A DNA stretch of 64,000 bases from Virgibacillus necropolis (lineage in GTDB: Bacteria; Bacillota; Bacilli; Bacillales; Amphibacillaceae): positions 2,914,001 through 2,978,000 of the forward strand of contig NZ_CP022437.1 in NCBI RefSeq assembly GCF_002224365.1, in the 5' to 3' direction. The notes under the pieces were generated by a model. It saw only the letters and a program-made list of their open reading frames with translations. It did no database searches and was not told where the DNA came from. Both the position numbers and the translations under genes were made by a program. Of this stretch, positions 27,283-35,860 are shown in pieces (within the stretch, counting starts at the first letter, position 1; each line of letters opens with the position of its first letter).

Positions 27283-28359
27283 TTACGCTAACTTATTTTT
27301 AAAAGCCTTTACCACATCCATAAACTCATTAAATTCAGGAATGTTCATTTGCTGAGCTGAATCGGATAACGCAACAGCAGGATCTGGATGAACTTCCGCC
27401 ATAACAGCATCCGCCCCAATTGCAAGAGCAGCTTTTGCAGTTGGAAGAAGCAAGTCTTTTCTACCTGTAGAGTGCGTTACATCAACCACAACCGGTAAAT
27501 GGGTTTCTTTTTTCAAAATTGGTACTGCTGAAATATCTAATGTGTTTCTTGTTGCCTTTTCGTATGTGCGAATACCACGTTCACATAAAATGATTTGGTC
27601 GTTTCCTTGTGAAATGATATATTCCGCTGCATTAATAAATTCGTCAATGGTTGCAGAGAGTCCACGTTTTAGTAGAACTGGCTTTTTCACTCTACCGGCA
27701 GCTTTCAACAATTCGAAGTTTTGCATATTACGGGCGCCTATCTGAATAACATCAACGTAATCCAATGCTTTTTCTACATCCTGTGGTGCAAGAATTTCAC
27801 TGACAACCTGCATTCCTACTTCATCTGCAACTTTTCTTAAAATTTGTAATCCCTCTACTCCTAATCCTTGGAAATCATATGGAGAAGTTCGAGGCTTGAA
27901 CGCTCCCCCTCGCATTAGAGTAAGGCCTTGCTCCTTCATTGCTAGGGCAACAGCTTTTACCTGTTCATAACCTTCCACTGCACATGGCCCCATAATGAAC
28001 CGTTGCTCCCCATCACCAATTTTTTCACCATTTATATCGACAATCGTATTTTCAGGACGTGCTTTTCGTGAAACAAGTAATGCCTTGTTATGATTGTCTT
28101 TTTGAAGCTCTAAGCTCGCTTTAAATATTTCTTTGAAAATGTATTGAATGGTTGATGTCTGGAAAGGCCCGTCATGGTTCTTGATAATTAAATCTAGTGC
28201 TTGACGTTCACGAACCGGATCAAATCTAGCTACCCCTTGCTTTTCCTTATGCTCGCCAATTTCTTGAACAATTTCCGCTCGTTCGTTTAATAATTTTAGC
28301 AGTTGTAAATTAACCCCATCAATTTTGTCACGTAATTGCGTTAAATCATTTGTAGTCAT
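27283..28359 (-). CDS. aroA: Bifunctional chorismate mutase/DAHP synthase
   Basis: This 358-residue fusion has an AroQ chorismate mutase helix domain (about 1-85, [20 protein letters not shown]) and a DAHP synthase barrel (about 90-358, with [23 protein letters not shown] and [11 protein letters not shown]). It makes 3-deoxy-D-arabino-heptulosonate 7-phosphate, the first shikimate-pathway step; the mutase domain serves as feedback sensor in the Bacillus enzyme. Called aroA in B. subtilis and aroF/aroG elsewhere. It heads the operon behind two T-box leaders. Confidence 0.93.
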   Translation of the reverse strand: MTTNDLTQLRDKIDGVNLQLLKLLNERAEIVQEIGEHKEKQGVARFDPVRERQALDLIIKNHDGPFQTSTIQYIFKEIFKASLELQKDNHNKALLVSRKARPENTIVDINGEKIGDGEQRFIMGPCAVEGYEQVKAVALAMKEQGLTLMRGGAFKPRTSPYDFQGLGVEGLQILRKVADEVGMQVVSEILAPQDVEKALDYVDVIQIGARNMQNFELLKAAGRVKKPVLLKRGLSATIDEFINAAEYIISQGNDQIILCERGIRTYEKATRNTLDISAVPILKKETHLPVVVDVTHSTGRKDLLLPTAKAALAIGADAVMAEVHPDPAVALSDSAQQMNIPEFNEFMDVVKAFKNKLA

Positions 28360-28474
28360 ATGTTTATTCCTCCTGATTTTTGGTTTTTTTAATAGTTAGA
28401 CATATAATTCTTAGAAAGCCTTAGATTTTGTTATACTTTCCGATTCAATCAACAAGCATCACTCCCTCAAATAA

Positions 28475-28620
28475 GAAAAGCGCAAGCGCCCGTTTAGCGG
28501 CGTATGGACTGGACTGAACCGCAGGAGATAAAGGAAACACGGTGAGCGTATGCGAACCGATGTTGACTTATCGTACGGAGGTAAAGGAAGTCCACTAGTC
28601 GCTGGGCGCTGGAACTAGAC
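28475..28620. repeat. Dispersed ~146-bp repeat, copy 1 (in the aroA leader)
   Basis: It starts with GAAAAGCGCAAGCGCC, ends with GGGCGCTGGAACTAGAC, and the ends can pair (AGCGCCCGTTTAGCG with CGCTGGGCGCT). The middle holds GAGATAAAGGAAACACG and GATGTTGACTTATCG, shared with the copy at 30816-30961. The form is that of the short palindromic-end repeats scattered in Bacillaceae genomes. Confidence 0.8.
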
Positions 28621-28652
28621 AATAATTTTATAGTTTCTTATCTTTTAATAAT

Positions 28653-28905
28653 AAAAATCGCCCCTGCCGTTATCCTTTTAACGACAGGGACGATTTTCAC
28701 CGTGGTACCACCCTTATTGTGAACAGATCTGTCCACCTCTTGTTAGTGTTAACGATCAAATGACCGTCTTTTTCTTCATAAATATTTCTCTACTAGAAAA
28801 AGAAGCTCCAGGGTGTAATTCATGCTTATCTTTGTACTGATTCACACTAACCATCAGCTCTCTTAAACAGGGAGATAAGACACTACTGTTTCCTTTCATT
28901 GCTTA
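28653..28905 (-). promoter_or_regulatory. T-box riboswitch 2, proximal to aroA
   Basis: On the minus strand this leader holds the stem I elements GAGCTGATGG and AAAGATAAGCATGAATTAC, the T-box AATAAGGGTGGTACCACGG near 28705-28725, and a competing terminator (CGTCCCTGTCGTT/AACGGCAGGGGCG, T run near 28653). Uncharged tRNA binding would stabilise the antiterminator. UGGU in the bulge fits a tRNA with discriminator A. The specifier region reads GAAUUAC; UAC (Tyr) fits the operon, though a one-base shift would read UUA (Leu). Confidence 0.92.
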
Positions 28906-28928
28906 TAATTATTCAATTTTTTTGTATT

Positions 28929-29165
28929 AAAAAAGTCCCTACTGATTGCTCAGTAGGGACGATTGTAATCGCGGTACCACCCTAGTTGTGAACGGAAATT
29001 GCTCACCACTTACTTATTGTTAACGATCAAGATGACCGTCTTTTACGTAATTTAATACGAAAAAGAAGCTCCAGGATGGTAATTCATGCTTATCTTTGTA
29101 CTGATTTACACCACCATCAGCTCTCTAAAACAGGGAGATAAGACACTACTCGTTTCCTTTCGTTG
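28929..29165 (-). promoter_or_regulatory. T-box riboswitch 1, distal to aroA
   Basis: This is the first leader met by the polymerase. It has the same stem I order (AGAGAGCTGATGGTGG, AAAGATAAGCATGAATTACC), a T-box AACTAGGGTGGTACCGCG and a strong terminator GTCCCTACTGA/TCAGTAGGGAC with six T. It is highly similar to the second T-box and reads the same specifier region GAAUUAC. Two in series would demand two uncharged-tRNA events for read-through. Confidence 0.92.
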
Positions 29166-29209
29166 CCGAGTTATATAATAATTTAATTTTTTAAATGTTA
29201 TAGTTTCTT

Positions 29210-29239
29210 ATTATATGTTGACTACTGATCTTTTGTCAA
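29210..29239 (-). promoter_or_regulatory. Sigma-A promoter of the aromatic operon
   Basis: TTGACA (29239-29234) and TATAAT (29215-29210) are both perfect consensus with an 18-base spacer, about 45 bases upstream of the first T-box. Confidence 0.85.
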
Positions 29240-29258
29240 CACTTTTTTAAATAAAAAT

Positions 29259-30431
29259 CTATGACCCGATAACCAGCTTCTCTCGAATCCTTTCCACAGC
29301 CTCTTGAATCCGTTCATTCGGAACAGAGAACGATACCCGAAAATACCCTTCTCCTCCTGGCCCAAAAATATTCCCAGGGGTGAAAATAACTCCGGTTTGT
29401 TCTAATACAGTCGCAACAAATTGTTCAGATGTATATCCGTCAGGAACTGGTGCCCATATAAAGAAACCAGCATGGATCGGTTTTGTACCTATTCCAATTG
29501 ATTGAAGCGCCGCAACCATTGTTTCCATTCGCTCTTTATAAACCTGGTTGTATTCTGTCACACTGCTTTGATCACCTGTTAAGGCATGTGCAGCGGCCTT
29601 TTGGATTGGTGTAAATACGCCAGTGTCAACATTACTTTTGTAAATGGATAATGATTTAATAACCTCTTTATTCCCGACAACATAGCCAATCCGCCATCCT
29701 GTCATACAATAAGCCTTTGATAAAGAACCAAACTCAACAGCAAATTCCTTAGAACCGTCTACTTGCATAATACTTGGCGATTTATAATTGTTATAGGTCA
29801 CCATATTATAAGCTGAATCGGTAACTACTAAAATCTTATGTTTTCTAGCAAATTCAATTGCTCGTTCGTAAACATCAATTCCGACCGTAGCTCCCGTTGG
29901 ATTGCTAGGGTAGTTTAAAAACATTACCTTTGCTTTCTCCAAGATATCATTCGGGATCTCATCAAAATTTGGTTTAAAACCATGTGCCGCTTCTAACGAC
30001 ATATTATGGTACTCACCGTCAGCTAAGAGTGTTGCCATCCGGTAAACTGGATAGCCTGGATCAGGCCCTAAAACGTAGTCACCAGGATCAATTACTGCTG
30101 GTAATAAATGCCCAATACCCTCTTTTGACCCAATTAATGCAAGAACTTCCGTATCCGGATCAAGCTTAACATCATATGTTTTCTGATAAAACGCAGCAAC
30201 AGCTTCTCTAAATTCTGGACTGCCAGCAAAACTTGGATATTTTAAATTAGCAGGATCCTGCAGCTCTTCCACAAGTTTATTTACAATGTGCTTAGGAGTT
30301 GGTAGATCAGGATCTCCCACACCTAAATCAATTACATCTACTCCTGCTTCCAACGCTTCTTTTTTCATTTTCTGCACTTCTGCAAATTTATAAGGAGGTA
30401 CGTTAGAAAGCCTATTTGACTTATATTTCAT
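29259..30431 (-). CDS. patA: PLP aminotransferase, probable N-acetyl-LL-diaminopimelate aminotransferase
   Basis: This 390-residue fold-type I enzyme has DLGVGDPDLPTP, LNYPSNPTGA and the PLP lysine in SLSKAYCMTGWRIGY, and a C-terminal RVSFSVP carrying the carboxylate-binding Arg. Annotation pipelines often call such proteins LL-diaminopimelate aminotransferase. Because the operon on its other side encodes every other step of the acetylase branch (DapH and the deacetylase), the PatA role is the better inference. It diverges from lysC across a 575-base region and ends just before the aromatic operon promoter. Confidence 0.82.
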   Translation of the reverse strand: MKYKSNRLSNVPPYKFAEVQKMKKEALEAGVDVIDLGVGDPDLPTPKHIVNKLVEELQDPANLKYPSFAGSPEFREAVAAFYQKTYDVKLDPDTEVLALIGSKEGIGHLLPAVIDPGDYVLGPDPGYPVYRMATLLADGEYHNMSLEAAHGFKPNFDEIPNDILEKAKVMFLNYPSNPTGATVGIDVYERAIEFARKHKILVVTDSAYNMVTYNNYKSPSIMQVDGSKEFAVEFGSLSKAYCMTGWRIGYVVGNKEVIKSLSIYKSNVDTGVFTPIQKAAAHALTGDQSSVTEYNQVYKERMETMVAALQSIGIGTKPIHAGFFIWAPVPDGYTSEQFVATVLEQTGVIFTPGNIFGPGGEGYFRVSFSVPNERIQEAVERIREKLVIGS

Positions 30432-30527
30432 CGATTAATGCCCCCTGTCTAAAATTATATTTATCATACTAAGTCGTTTTTTATTCGTCAAGGAGTTTTA
30501 ATTTTTCCAAAAGATAAAACATATGGG

Positions 30528-30556
30528 TTTACAATTCTATAAAACTCTCGTATAAT
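30528..30556 (+). promoter_or_regulatory. Sigma-A promoter of the lysC-dap operon
   Basis: TTTACA (30528-30533) and a consensus TATAAT (30551-30556) are 17 bases apart, immediately upstream of the lysine riboswitch. Confidence 0.82.
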
Positions 30557-30574
30557 CAAATACAAATTTAGTAC

Positions 30575-30812
30575 ATAATTGAATAAGTAATGGATGAGGC
30601 GCAAAAATCATCAGTACCTTATTACGTAAAGCTGCAAGTTGTAATAAGTGAAAGGGAGATTTGCCGAAACGATGTTCTATATGCAGATGGAACTTCGTTG
30701 GACTGTATATCAATAGTATGCAGGCTGTCATTATTCTTTGTAATAATGGTGTGCTTCCACTTGTATATAGGCAGTTATAAACAAGTCGGCATATTCCGAC
30801 TTGTTTTTTTTA
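30575..30812 (+). promoter_or_regulatory. Lysine riboswitch (L-box)
   Basis: Conserved L-box blocks are visible in order: GATGAGGCGCAAAAATCATC, GAAAGGGAGATTTGCCGAAA, and GTTGGACTGT, with a final terminator hairpin ACAAGTCGG/CCGACTTGT and eight T (30779-30811). Lysine binding would favour the terminator and shut down lysC-asd-dapABH. The family and its position before aspartokinase are well established in bacilli. Confidence 0.92.
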
Positions 30813-30815
30813 TGA

Positions 30816-30961
30816 CAAAAGCGTAAGCGCCCGGTTATTGGCGTATGACCTGGAAGGGTCTGTATGAGATAAAGGAAACACGAAGAGCGTAAGCGATTCG
30901 ATGTTGACTTATCGCAAGAAAGAGCCTGAAGGGCACTAGCCAATGGGCGCTGAAGCTGGAC
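30816..30961. repeat. Dispersed ~146-bp repeat, copy 2 (in the lysC leader)
   Basis: The ends AAAAGCGTAAGCGCCC and GGGCGCTGAAGCTGGAC can pair, including GGTTATTGGC with GCCAAT. The middle shares GAGATAAAGGAAACACG and GATGTTGACTTATCG with copy 1 at 28475-28620. It lies exactly between the riboswitch terminator and the lysC ribosome binding site. Confidence 0.8.
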
Positions 30962-31006
30962 GTGGCTGATTCTCTACTTTTATCTTCGAAAGAAAGAAGG
31001 CAACTT

Positions 31007-32209
31007 ATGAAAAGAAGTATACTTAAATTTGGTGGAACAAGTGTCAGCAGCCTTGAGAAAATTAAAAACATCGCAGACTATCTAAAAGACAGAGCCAAAC
31101 AAGGCGAGCAACTGATTGTTGTTGTCAGTGCAATGGGCAAAACAACGGATGAGCTTATGGCTTCCGTGAATTCCATAACAAGCTCGCCTAATGAGCAAGA
31201 TTTAGCTGTTCTTTTGACAACTGGTGAACAACAGACCATCTCCTATCTGTCAATTATTCTGAATGATATGGGGGTTAAATCAAAGCCACTCACTGGTTAT
31301 CAGGCTGGTATCGAGACTGTTGGCCATCACTTAAAAAGCAAAATTTCTAAAATAAACAGTGAGCTATTTGATCAACTTTTTAATACGTACAATGTTCTGA
31401 TCGTTGCCGGTTTCCAGGGCTTCAATACCGACAATGAGATCACGACACTCGGCCGTGGCGGTTCCGATACAACAGCCGTAGCGCTTGCAGCAGCAAATAA
31501 ATGCTCTTGCGAAATCTATACAGATGTTACAGGCGTCTACAGCACAGATCCAAGAATTTACCCACAAGCAAATCGGCTCGATGAAGTCTCGTACGAAGAA
31601 ATGATGGAAATGAGCGCGCTCGGAGCGGGAGTACTCGTTACAAGAAGCGTCGAAATCGCAAAAAACCACAACACTCCGATTTATTTAGGCAAGGCATTAT
31701 CGGATGAGAAAGGAACTTGGGTTATGTCCAAACTTGACATACTAGAAAAAAAAGCAATCACAGGTGTCGCGCTTGATAAGGATATGATTCACGTTACACT
31801 GAACTATCCGCATTATGATACACACCTAATGGATGCGACGTTTAACAATCTAGAACAAGAAGAAATCAATGTTGATATGATTTCGCAAATCGTGAACAAT
31901 GAAGGGCTTCAGCTGTCGTTCACAATGAAAGATACCGAAGAAAATCAGATACAGAAAATTTTCTATCGTCTGAAGGAAGATTATCCAGATTTGTATTTTA
32001 AAATCGAAAACCGTTTCGTAAAAGTATCGGTGATTGGTTCTGGGATGCGTGATATGACTGGGGTCGCTTCAAAAGTGTTTCGGACGCTCATTAAAGCGGA
32101 CATTCCATTTTACCAAGTCACAACGTCAGAAATCAGCATATCCTATGTAGTAGATGAAAAAAATGCTAATGATGCAGCACATCTATTGTGTGAACAATTT
32201 GAATTATAA
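31007..32209 (+). CDS. lysC: Aspartokinase
   Basis: This 400-residue enzyme phosphorylates aspartate, the entry step to lysine, threonine, methionine and diaminopimelate. KFGGTSVSS at the N terminus and TLGRGGSDTTAVALA mark the amino acid kinase domain (about 1-260); two ACT modules follow (from about 270), ending in a second ACT with SYVVDEKNA, for allosteric control. The ATG at 31007 with AAGAAGG upstream is preferred to a GTG at 30962 that lies inside the repeat. First gene of the operon under the lysine riboswitch. Confidence 0.92.
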   Translation: MKRSILKFGGTSVSSLEKIKNIADYLKDRAKQGEQLIVVVSAMGKTTDELMASVNSITSSPNEQDLAVLLTTGEQQTISYLSIILNDMGVKSKPLTGYQAGIETVGHHLKSKISKINSELFDQLFNTYNVLIVAGFQGFNTDNEITTLGRGGSDTTAVALAAANKCSCEIYTDVTGVYSTDPRIYPQANRLDEVSYEEMMEMSALGAGVLVTRSVEIAKNHNTPIYLGKALSDEKGTWVMSKLDILEKKAITGVALDKDMIHVTLNYPHYDTHLMDATFNNLEQEEINVDMISQIVNNEGLQLSFTMKDTEENQIQKIFYRLKEDYPDLYFKIENRFVKVSVIGSGMRDMTGVASKVFRTLIKADIPFYQVTTSEISISYVVDEKNANDAAHLLCEQFEL

Positions 32210-32227
32210 TAGTTGGGGGTTTTTTAT

Positions 32228-33214
32228 ATGGTAAAAATAGCTGTTGTAGGTGCTACAGGACTTGTAGGCCGCAAAATGATTGATTTACTGGAGAAGAAAG
32301 ATATTCCTATCGATGAACTTGTTCTCTTTTCTTCTAAACGTTCAGCAGGTTCTGAGGTTTCCTTCCGAAATGAAAAATATATCGTGGAAGAATTAACAGA
32401 AGAAAAAACAGATGGCGGATTTGACTATGTACTCATGTCAGCAGGAGGCACTACAAGCATAAAGTTCTCTCCCCTGTTTGAAAAAAACGACGCAATTGTC
32501 ATCGATAACTCGAGCGCTTTCCGGATGGATCCAACAATCGACCTCATTGTACCGGAAGTGAATAGGCCGACATTGAACCGGAAAATCATCGCCAATCCAA
32601 ATTGCTCGACAATCCAGTCTGTCGTCCCGCTGAAAGTGTTGGAAGATGCATATGGTATAACTCGTGTAAGTTATACGACTTACCAGGCCGTATCCGGATC
32701 AGGCGTAAAGGGTGTACAGGACTTGAAACGTGGCGAAAATGGCGAAGGGCCGGTGAACTACCCGCACCCTATTTACAATAACGCCATTCCGCATATTGAT
32801 GTATTTGGAGACGATGGCTATACAAAAGAAGAAGTGAAAATGATTGAGGAAACAAGGAAAATTCTCGGGCAGCCGGAAATGAAGGTCACTGCCACTTGTG
32901 TTCGAGTACCTGTTGAAAATAGTCATGCAGTAGCGATCAACGTCACCTTGAATAGTTCGCCAACTGTTTCAGATTTAAAGAATTTATTTAACCAAAGTGA
33001 CCATGTCGTTTTACAAGATGATCCGAAAAACAATACGTATCCTATGCAGGTAACTTCATCTGGTTTGGAAGAGGTGTTCGTTGGACGCATCCGAGAAGAT
33101 GACAGTTTAGAGAACACATACCATTTATGGGTAACAAGTGACAATTTATTAAAAGGGGCAGCATTGAACGCCGTACAAATTTTGCAACAACTAATGCATA
33201 CGAAAGAGGGATAA
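32228..33214 (+). CDS. asd: Aspartate-semialdehyde dehydrogenase
   Basis: This 328-residue enzyme reduces aspartyl phosphate to the semialdehyde. NADP binds at GATGLVGRKM; the active-site cysteine is in IANPNCSTIQ, and YTTYQAVSGSG and the later His-containing RVPVENSHAVA complete the site. The ATG at 32228 follows TTGGGGGT; an upstream in-frame TTG would overlap that site. It begins 18 bases after lysC. Confidence 0.93.
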   Translation: MVKIAVVGATGLVGRKMIDLLEKKDIPIDELVLFSSKRSAGSEVSFRNEKYIVEELTEEKTDGGFDYVLMSAGGTTSIKFSPLFEKNDAIVIDNSSAFRMDPTIDLIVPEVNRPTLNRKIIANPNCSTIQSVVPLKVLEDAYGITRVSYTTYQAVSGSGVKGVQDLKRGENGEGPVNYPHPIYNNAIPHIDVFGDDGYTKEEVKMIEETRKILGQPEMKVTATCVRVPVENSHAVAINVTLNSSPTVSDLKNLFNQSDHVVLQDDPKNNTYPMQVTSSGLEEVFVGRIREDDSLENTYHLWVTSDNLLKGAALNAVQILQQLMHTKEG

Positions 33215-33215
33215 T

Positions 33216-34097
33216 ATGGGACATTTATTCACAGGAATTGGCGTAGCGGTTACGACACCTTTTCAAAACAATGAAGTGGATTATGATAGCTTCAAACGAC
33301 ATCTAGCATTTCTGATTGAAAACAACATCCAATGCCTAGTAATTAACGGCACAACTGGTGAAGGTTCTACCCTTTCTCGCAATGAGAAACGACATCTTCT
33401 GGAAATTGCGGTTGAAACAGCTGCAGGGAAAGTGCCTGTTATTGCAGGCACTGGTTCCAATTCAACTACAGGATCCATCGAGGCTTCTAAGGACGCAAAA
33501 GACATCGGTGTAGATGGTCTGATGCTTATCACTCCATACTACAACAAGACGAGCCAGCGCGGCCTCATTGAGCATTTCACGGCGATTGTGGACGCTGTTG
33601 ATTTACCAGCACTTCTGTACAATGTTCCATCTCGAACAAGCATGACGATCGCACCAGAAACCGTGCAAACGCTAAGCGCCCACAAAAACATCGTCGGCTT
33701 GAAAGATGCAACAGGCGATTTAAATTATTTTTCGAGAGTGAAATTGCTGACAGATGAATCGTTTGCGTTCTATAGTGGAACCGATGATACAGCACTACCA
33801 TATTTGGCCCTTGGCGGAGATGGGTTGATCTCGGTTGCTGCGAACGTCCTTCCAAATGAATACCAGACGATGTATGAGCGCTCATTAGATAATCTTACTG
33901 AAGCAAAAGCGATCCATTACCGTCTGTATCCATTTGTAGCAGCGCTCGAAATTGACGTTAACCCAATTCCGATTAAAGCACTAACGGCCCACATAGGCTT
34001 TGGCAACTATGAACTTCGTTTGCCACTTGTACCTTTAGAATCAAACGAGCAGCAAAAACTGGTTCAGGAATTCGATTCATTGAAAGCAGGTGTGTAA
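33216..34097 (+). CDS. dapA: 4-hydroxy-tetrahydrodipicolinate synthase
   Basis: This 293-residue aldolase condenses pyruvate with aspartate semialdehyde. Family residues are seen in [12 protein letters not shown], the tyrosine of [10 protein letters not shown] and the Schiff-base lysine of VGLKDATGD. It begins one base after asd with its own AGAGGG site inside the end of asd. Confidence 0.94.
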   Translation: MGHLFTGIGVAVTTPFQNNEVDYDSFKRHLAFLIENNIQCLVINGTTGEGSTLSRNEKRHLLEIAVETAAGKVPVIAGTGSNSTTGSIEASKDAKDIGVDGLMLITPYYNKTSQRGLIEHFTAIVDAVDLPALLYNVPSRTSMTIAPETVQTLSAHKNIVGLKDATGDLNYFSRVKLLTDESFAFYSGTDDTALPYLALGGDGLISVAANVLPNEYQTMYERSLDNLTEAKAIHYRLYPFVAALEIDVNPIPIKALTAHIGFGNYELRLPLVPLESNEQQKLVQEFDSLKAGV

Positions 34098-34098
34098 C

Positions 34099-34830
34099 AT
34101 GAAACTCCTTCTTTTAGGGTATGGAGCAATGAACAAACGAGTTGCAAAACTTGCTGAAGAGCGAGATCATGAAATAATTGGAGTCGTGTTGAAATCAGAA
34201 AAAGAAGATGTCCCCTACCCCATCTTCACTGATTTTAACAGGCTTCCGGAAGCTGATGCACTGATTGACTTTTCCCATCCAGATCTTACGAAAACGCTGC
34301 TTGAATCGGATGTGCTCCTACCACTCGTAATTGCGACAACGGGAGAAAAAGAAGTGATCGTCAGCAAGATGGAAGAAAAAGCAAGCTATCTACCAGTCTT
34401 TTTTAGTGCAAACATGAGCTATGGTGTACATATACTGAAGAAAATAGTAGAGTTTGCGACCCCACTTCTTGCTTCTTACGATATTGAACTGACGGAGAAG
34501 CATCACAACAAGAAAGTGGATGCTCCAAGTGGTACACTAGTAAAACTGTATGATGCAATCAAAGAAATCAAGGAAGACGCAGATCCCGTGTATAACCGCC
34601 ATATTTCCACAGTAAAACGCAGTGAAAATGAAATTGGTATCCATTCGATTCGCGGCGGGACGATCGTTGGTGAACACGAAGCACTTTATGCTGGCCATGA
34701 TGAAGTGATCACGATCCAGCATAAAGCACAGTCAAAAGATATTTTTGCAAACGGTGCGATTGATGTCGCAGAAAAACTAATGACGATGGAAAAAGGTTTT
34801 TATACATACTCAAACTTAGGAGATGAATAG
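34099..34830 (+). CDS. dapB: 4-hydroxy-tetrahydrodipicolinate reductase
   Basis: This 243-residue enzyme carries the signature [17 protein letters not shown], with catalytic His and Lys, and ends [16 protein letters not shown]. The N-terminal LLLGYGAMN is the nucleotide-binding loop, here shorter than the usual G-x-G-x-x-G-x-x form. The ATG is at 34099, one base after the dapA stop. Confidence 0.92.
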   Translation: MKLLLLGYGAMNKRVAKLAEERDHEIIGVVLKSEKEDVPYPIFTDFNRLPEADALIDFSHPDLTKTLLESDVLLPLVIATTGEKEVIVSKMEEKASYLPVFFSANMSYGVHILKKIVEFATPLLASYDIELTEKHHNKKVDAPSGTLVKLYDAIKEIKEDADPVYNRHISTVKRSENEIGIHSIRGGTIVGEHEALYAGHDEVITIQHKAQSKDIFANGAIDVAEKLMTMEKGFYTYSNLGDE

Positions 34831-34833
34831 ACA

Positions 34834-35550
34834 ATGAAAGAATTTACAGCAGAAGAAATTATCCAATATATCAGTAACTCAGAAAAGAAAACACCACTTA
34901 AAATTTACGTAAACACAGGGTTTGCAAAAACGGATTTTCCTGAGAGCTTTAAGGTGTTTGGTAGTGATGGCTCTTATACAATTTTTGCCGATTTAAACGA
35001 CTGGAAACCATTTTATGAAGCAAACCAAGGGAAGTTAGAAGACCTTGCCATCGAACAAGATCGCCGAAATAGTGCTATTCCATTACTTGATGCGATGGAA
35101 ATCAATGCTCGGATTGAACCAGGCGCATACATCCGTGAACATGCGGTCATCGAGAAAAGTGCTGTTATCATGATGGGTGCTGTCATCAACATTGGAGCGG
35201 TTGTCGGTGAAGGTACAATGATTGATATGAACGCTGTACTTGGCGGACGTGCGACAACAGGTAAAAATGTACATGTCGGAGCGGGTGCAGTTTTAGCGGG
35301 CGTTATTGAGCCACCAAGCGCAAGCCCCGTTATCGTGGAAGACGACGTACTAATCGGTGCAAATGCAGTTATACTCGAAGGCGTTACAGTTGGGGCTGGA
35401 TCCGTTGTAGCAGCAGGAAGCATTGTAACAGAAGATGTCCCTGCAGGTGCTGTTGTTGCAGGTGTTCCTGCTCGGGTTATTAAGCAAGCAAGTGAAGTAC
35501 AGGGTGGTAAAAAAGAAATCGTTCAAGCGTTGAGAAAGTTAAATCAGTAA
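34834..35550 (+). CDS. dapH: Tetrahydrodipicolinate N-acetyltransferase
   Basis: This 238-residue protein has an N-terminal helical domain (about 1-85) and then a left-handed beta helix of hexapeptide repeats ([19 protein letters not shown] onward) ending in [20 protein letters not shown]. It acetylates tetrahydrodipicolinate to open the acetylase branch of diaminopimelate synthesis, as in B. subtilis. GGAG precedes the ATG. Confidence 0.93.
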   Translation: MKEFTAEEIIQYISNSEKKTPLKIYVNTGFAKTDFPESFKVFGSDGSYTIFADLNDWKPFYEANQGKLEDLAIEQDRRNSAIPLLDAMEINARIEPGAYIREHAVIEKSAVIMMGAVINIGAVVGEGTMIDMNAVLGGRATTGKNVHVGAGAVLAGVIEPPSASPVIVEDDVLIGANAVILEGVTVGAGSVVAAGSIVTEDVPAGAVVAGVPARVIKQASEVQGGKKEIVQALRKLNQ

Positions 35551-35602
35551 CAGGTCGGCGCGGCTCATTGAATACGCGTAATACCTGGGTGAAATCACAA
35601 GT

Positions 35603-35636
35603 ATCGCGTGCCCGGCTTGGTCGGTGCGCGATTTTT
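35603..35636 (+). terminator. Hairpin with T run between dapH and the deacetylase gene
   Basis: ATCGCGTGCC pairs with GGTGCGCGAT (two G-U pairs) and is followed by five T. It would end or attenuate the operon before the deacetylase gene. Confidence 0.65.
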
Positions 35637-35671
35637 GGTATTTGTCTCCCGAATCTCGGCTAGGTGCGTAC

Positions 35672-35818
35672 GACCCCAACTTTGGGTGGCTCGATTAACT
35701 TTTAACACTAGTCGATCGACTTTGCTCACATCACGATTAACTTTGGCTGACTCTTGATTAACTTTGAGCTTAAGACGATTAACTTTCGATGTTTGCAGAT
35801 CAACTTTTAACCCTAATT
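35672..35818. repeat. Seven tandem 21-bp units between dapH and the deacetylase gene
   Basis: Units begin at 35672, 35693, 35714, 35735, 35756, 35777 and 35798. Each has a nearly constant 10-base core (GATTAACTTT or a one- to three-base variant) and a variable 11-base remainder. The first unit is the most diverged. On the minus strand an open frame reads it as heptads of the form KV[ND]R-x-x-x, for example KVNRLKL and KVDRLVL. Confidence 0.85.
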
Positions 35819-35860
35819 GACTAGTACGCCACATTTTCAATACATTTTGGAGTGAGAAGC

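Noticed and set aside
30590-30826. 78-codon frame in the lysC leader
   Set aside because: It lies wholly in the lysine riboswitch and its terminator; conserved L-box blocks explain the sequence.
35672-35818. CRISPR-like array
   Set aside because: The constant part is only 10 bases, the variable part 11, and no cas gene is near.
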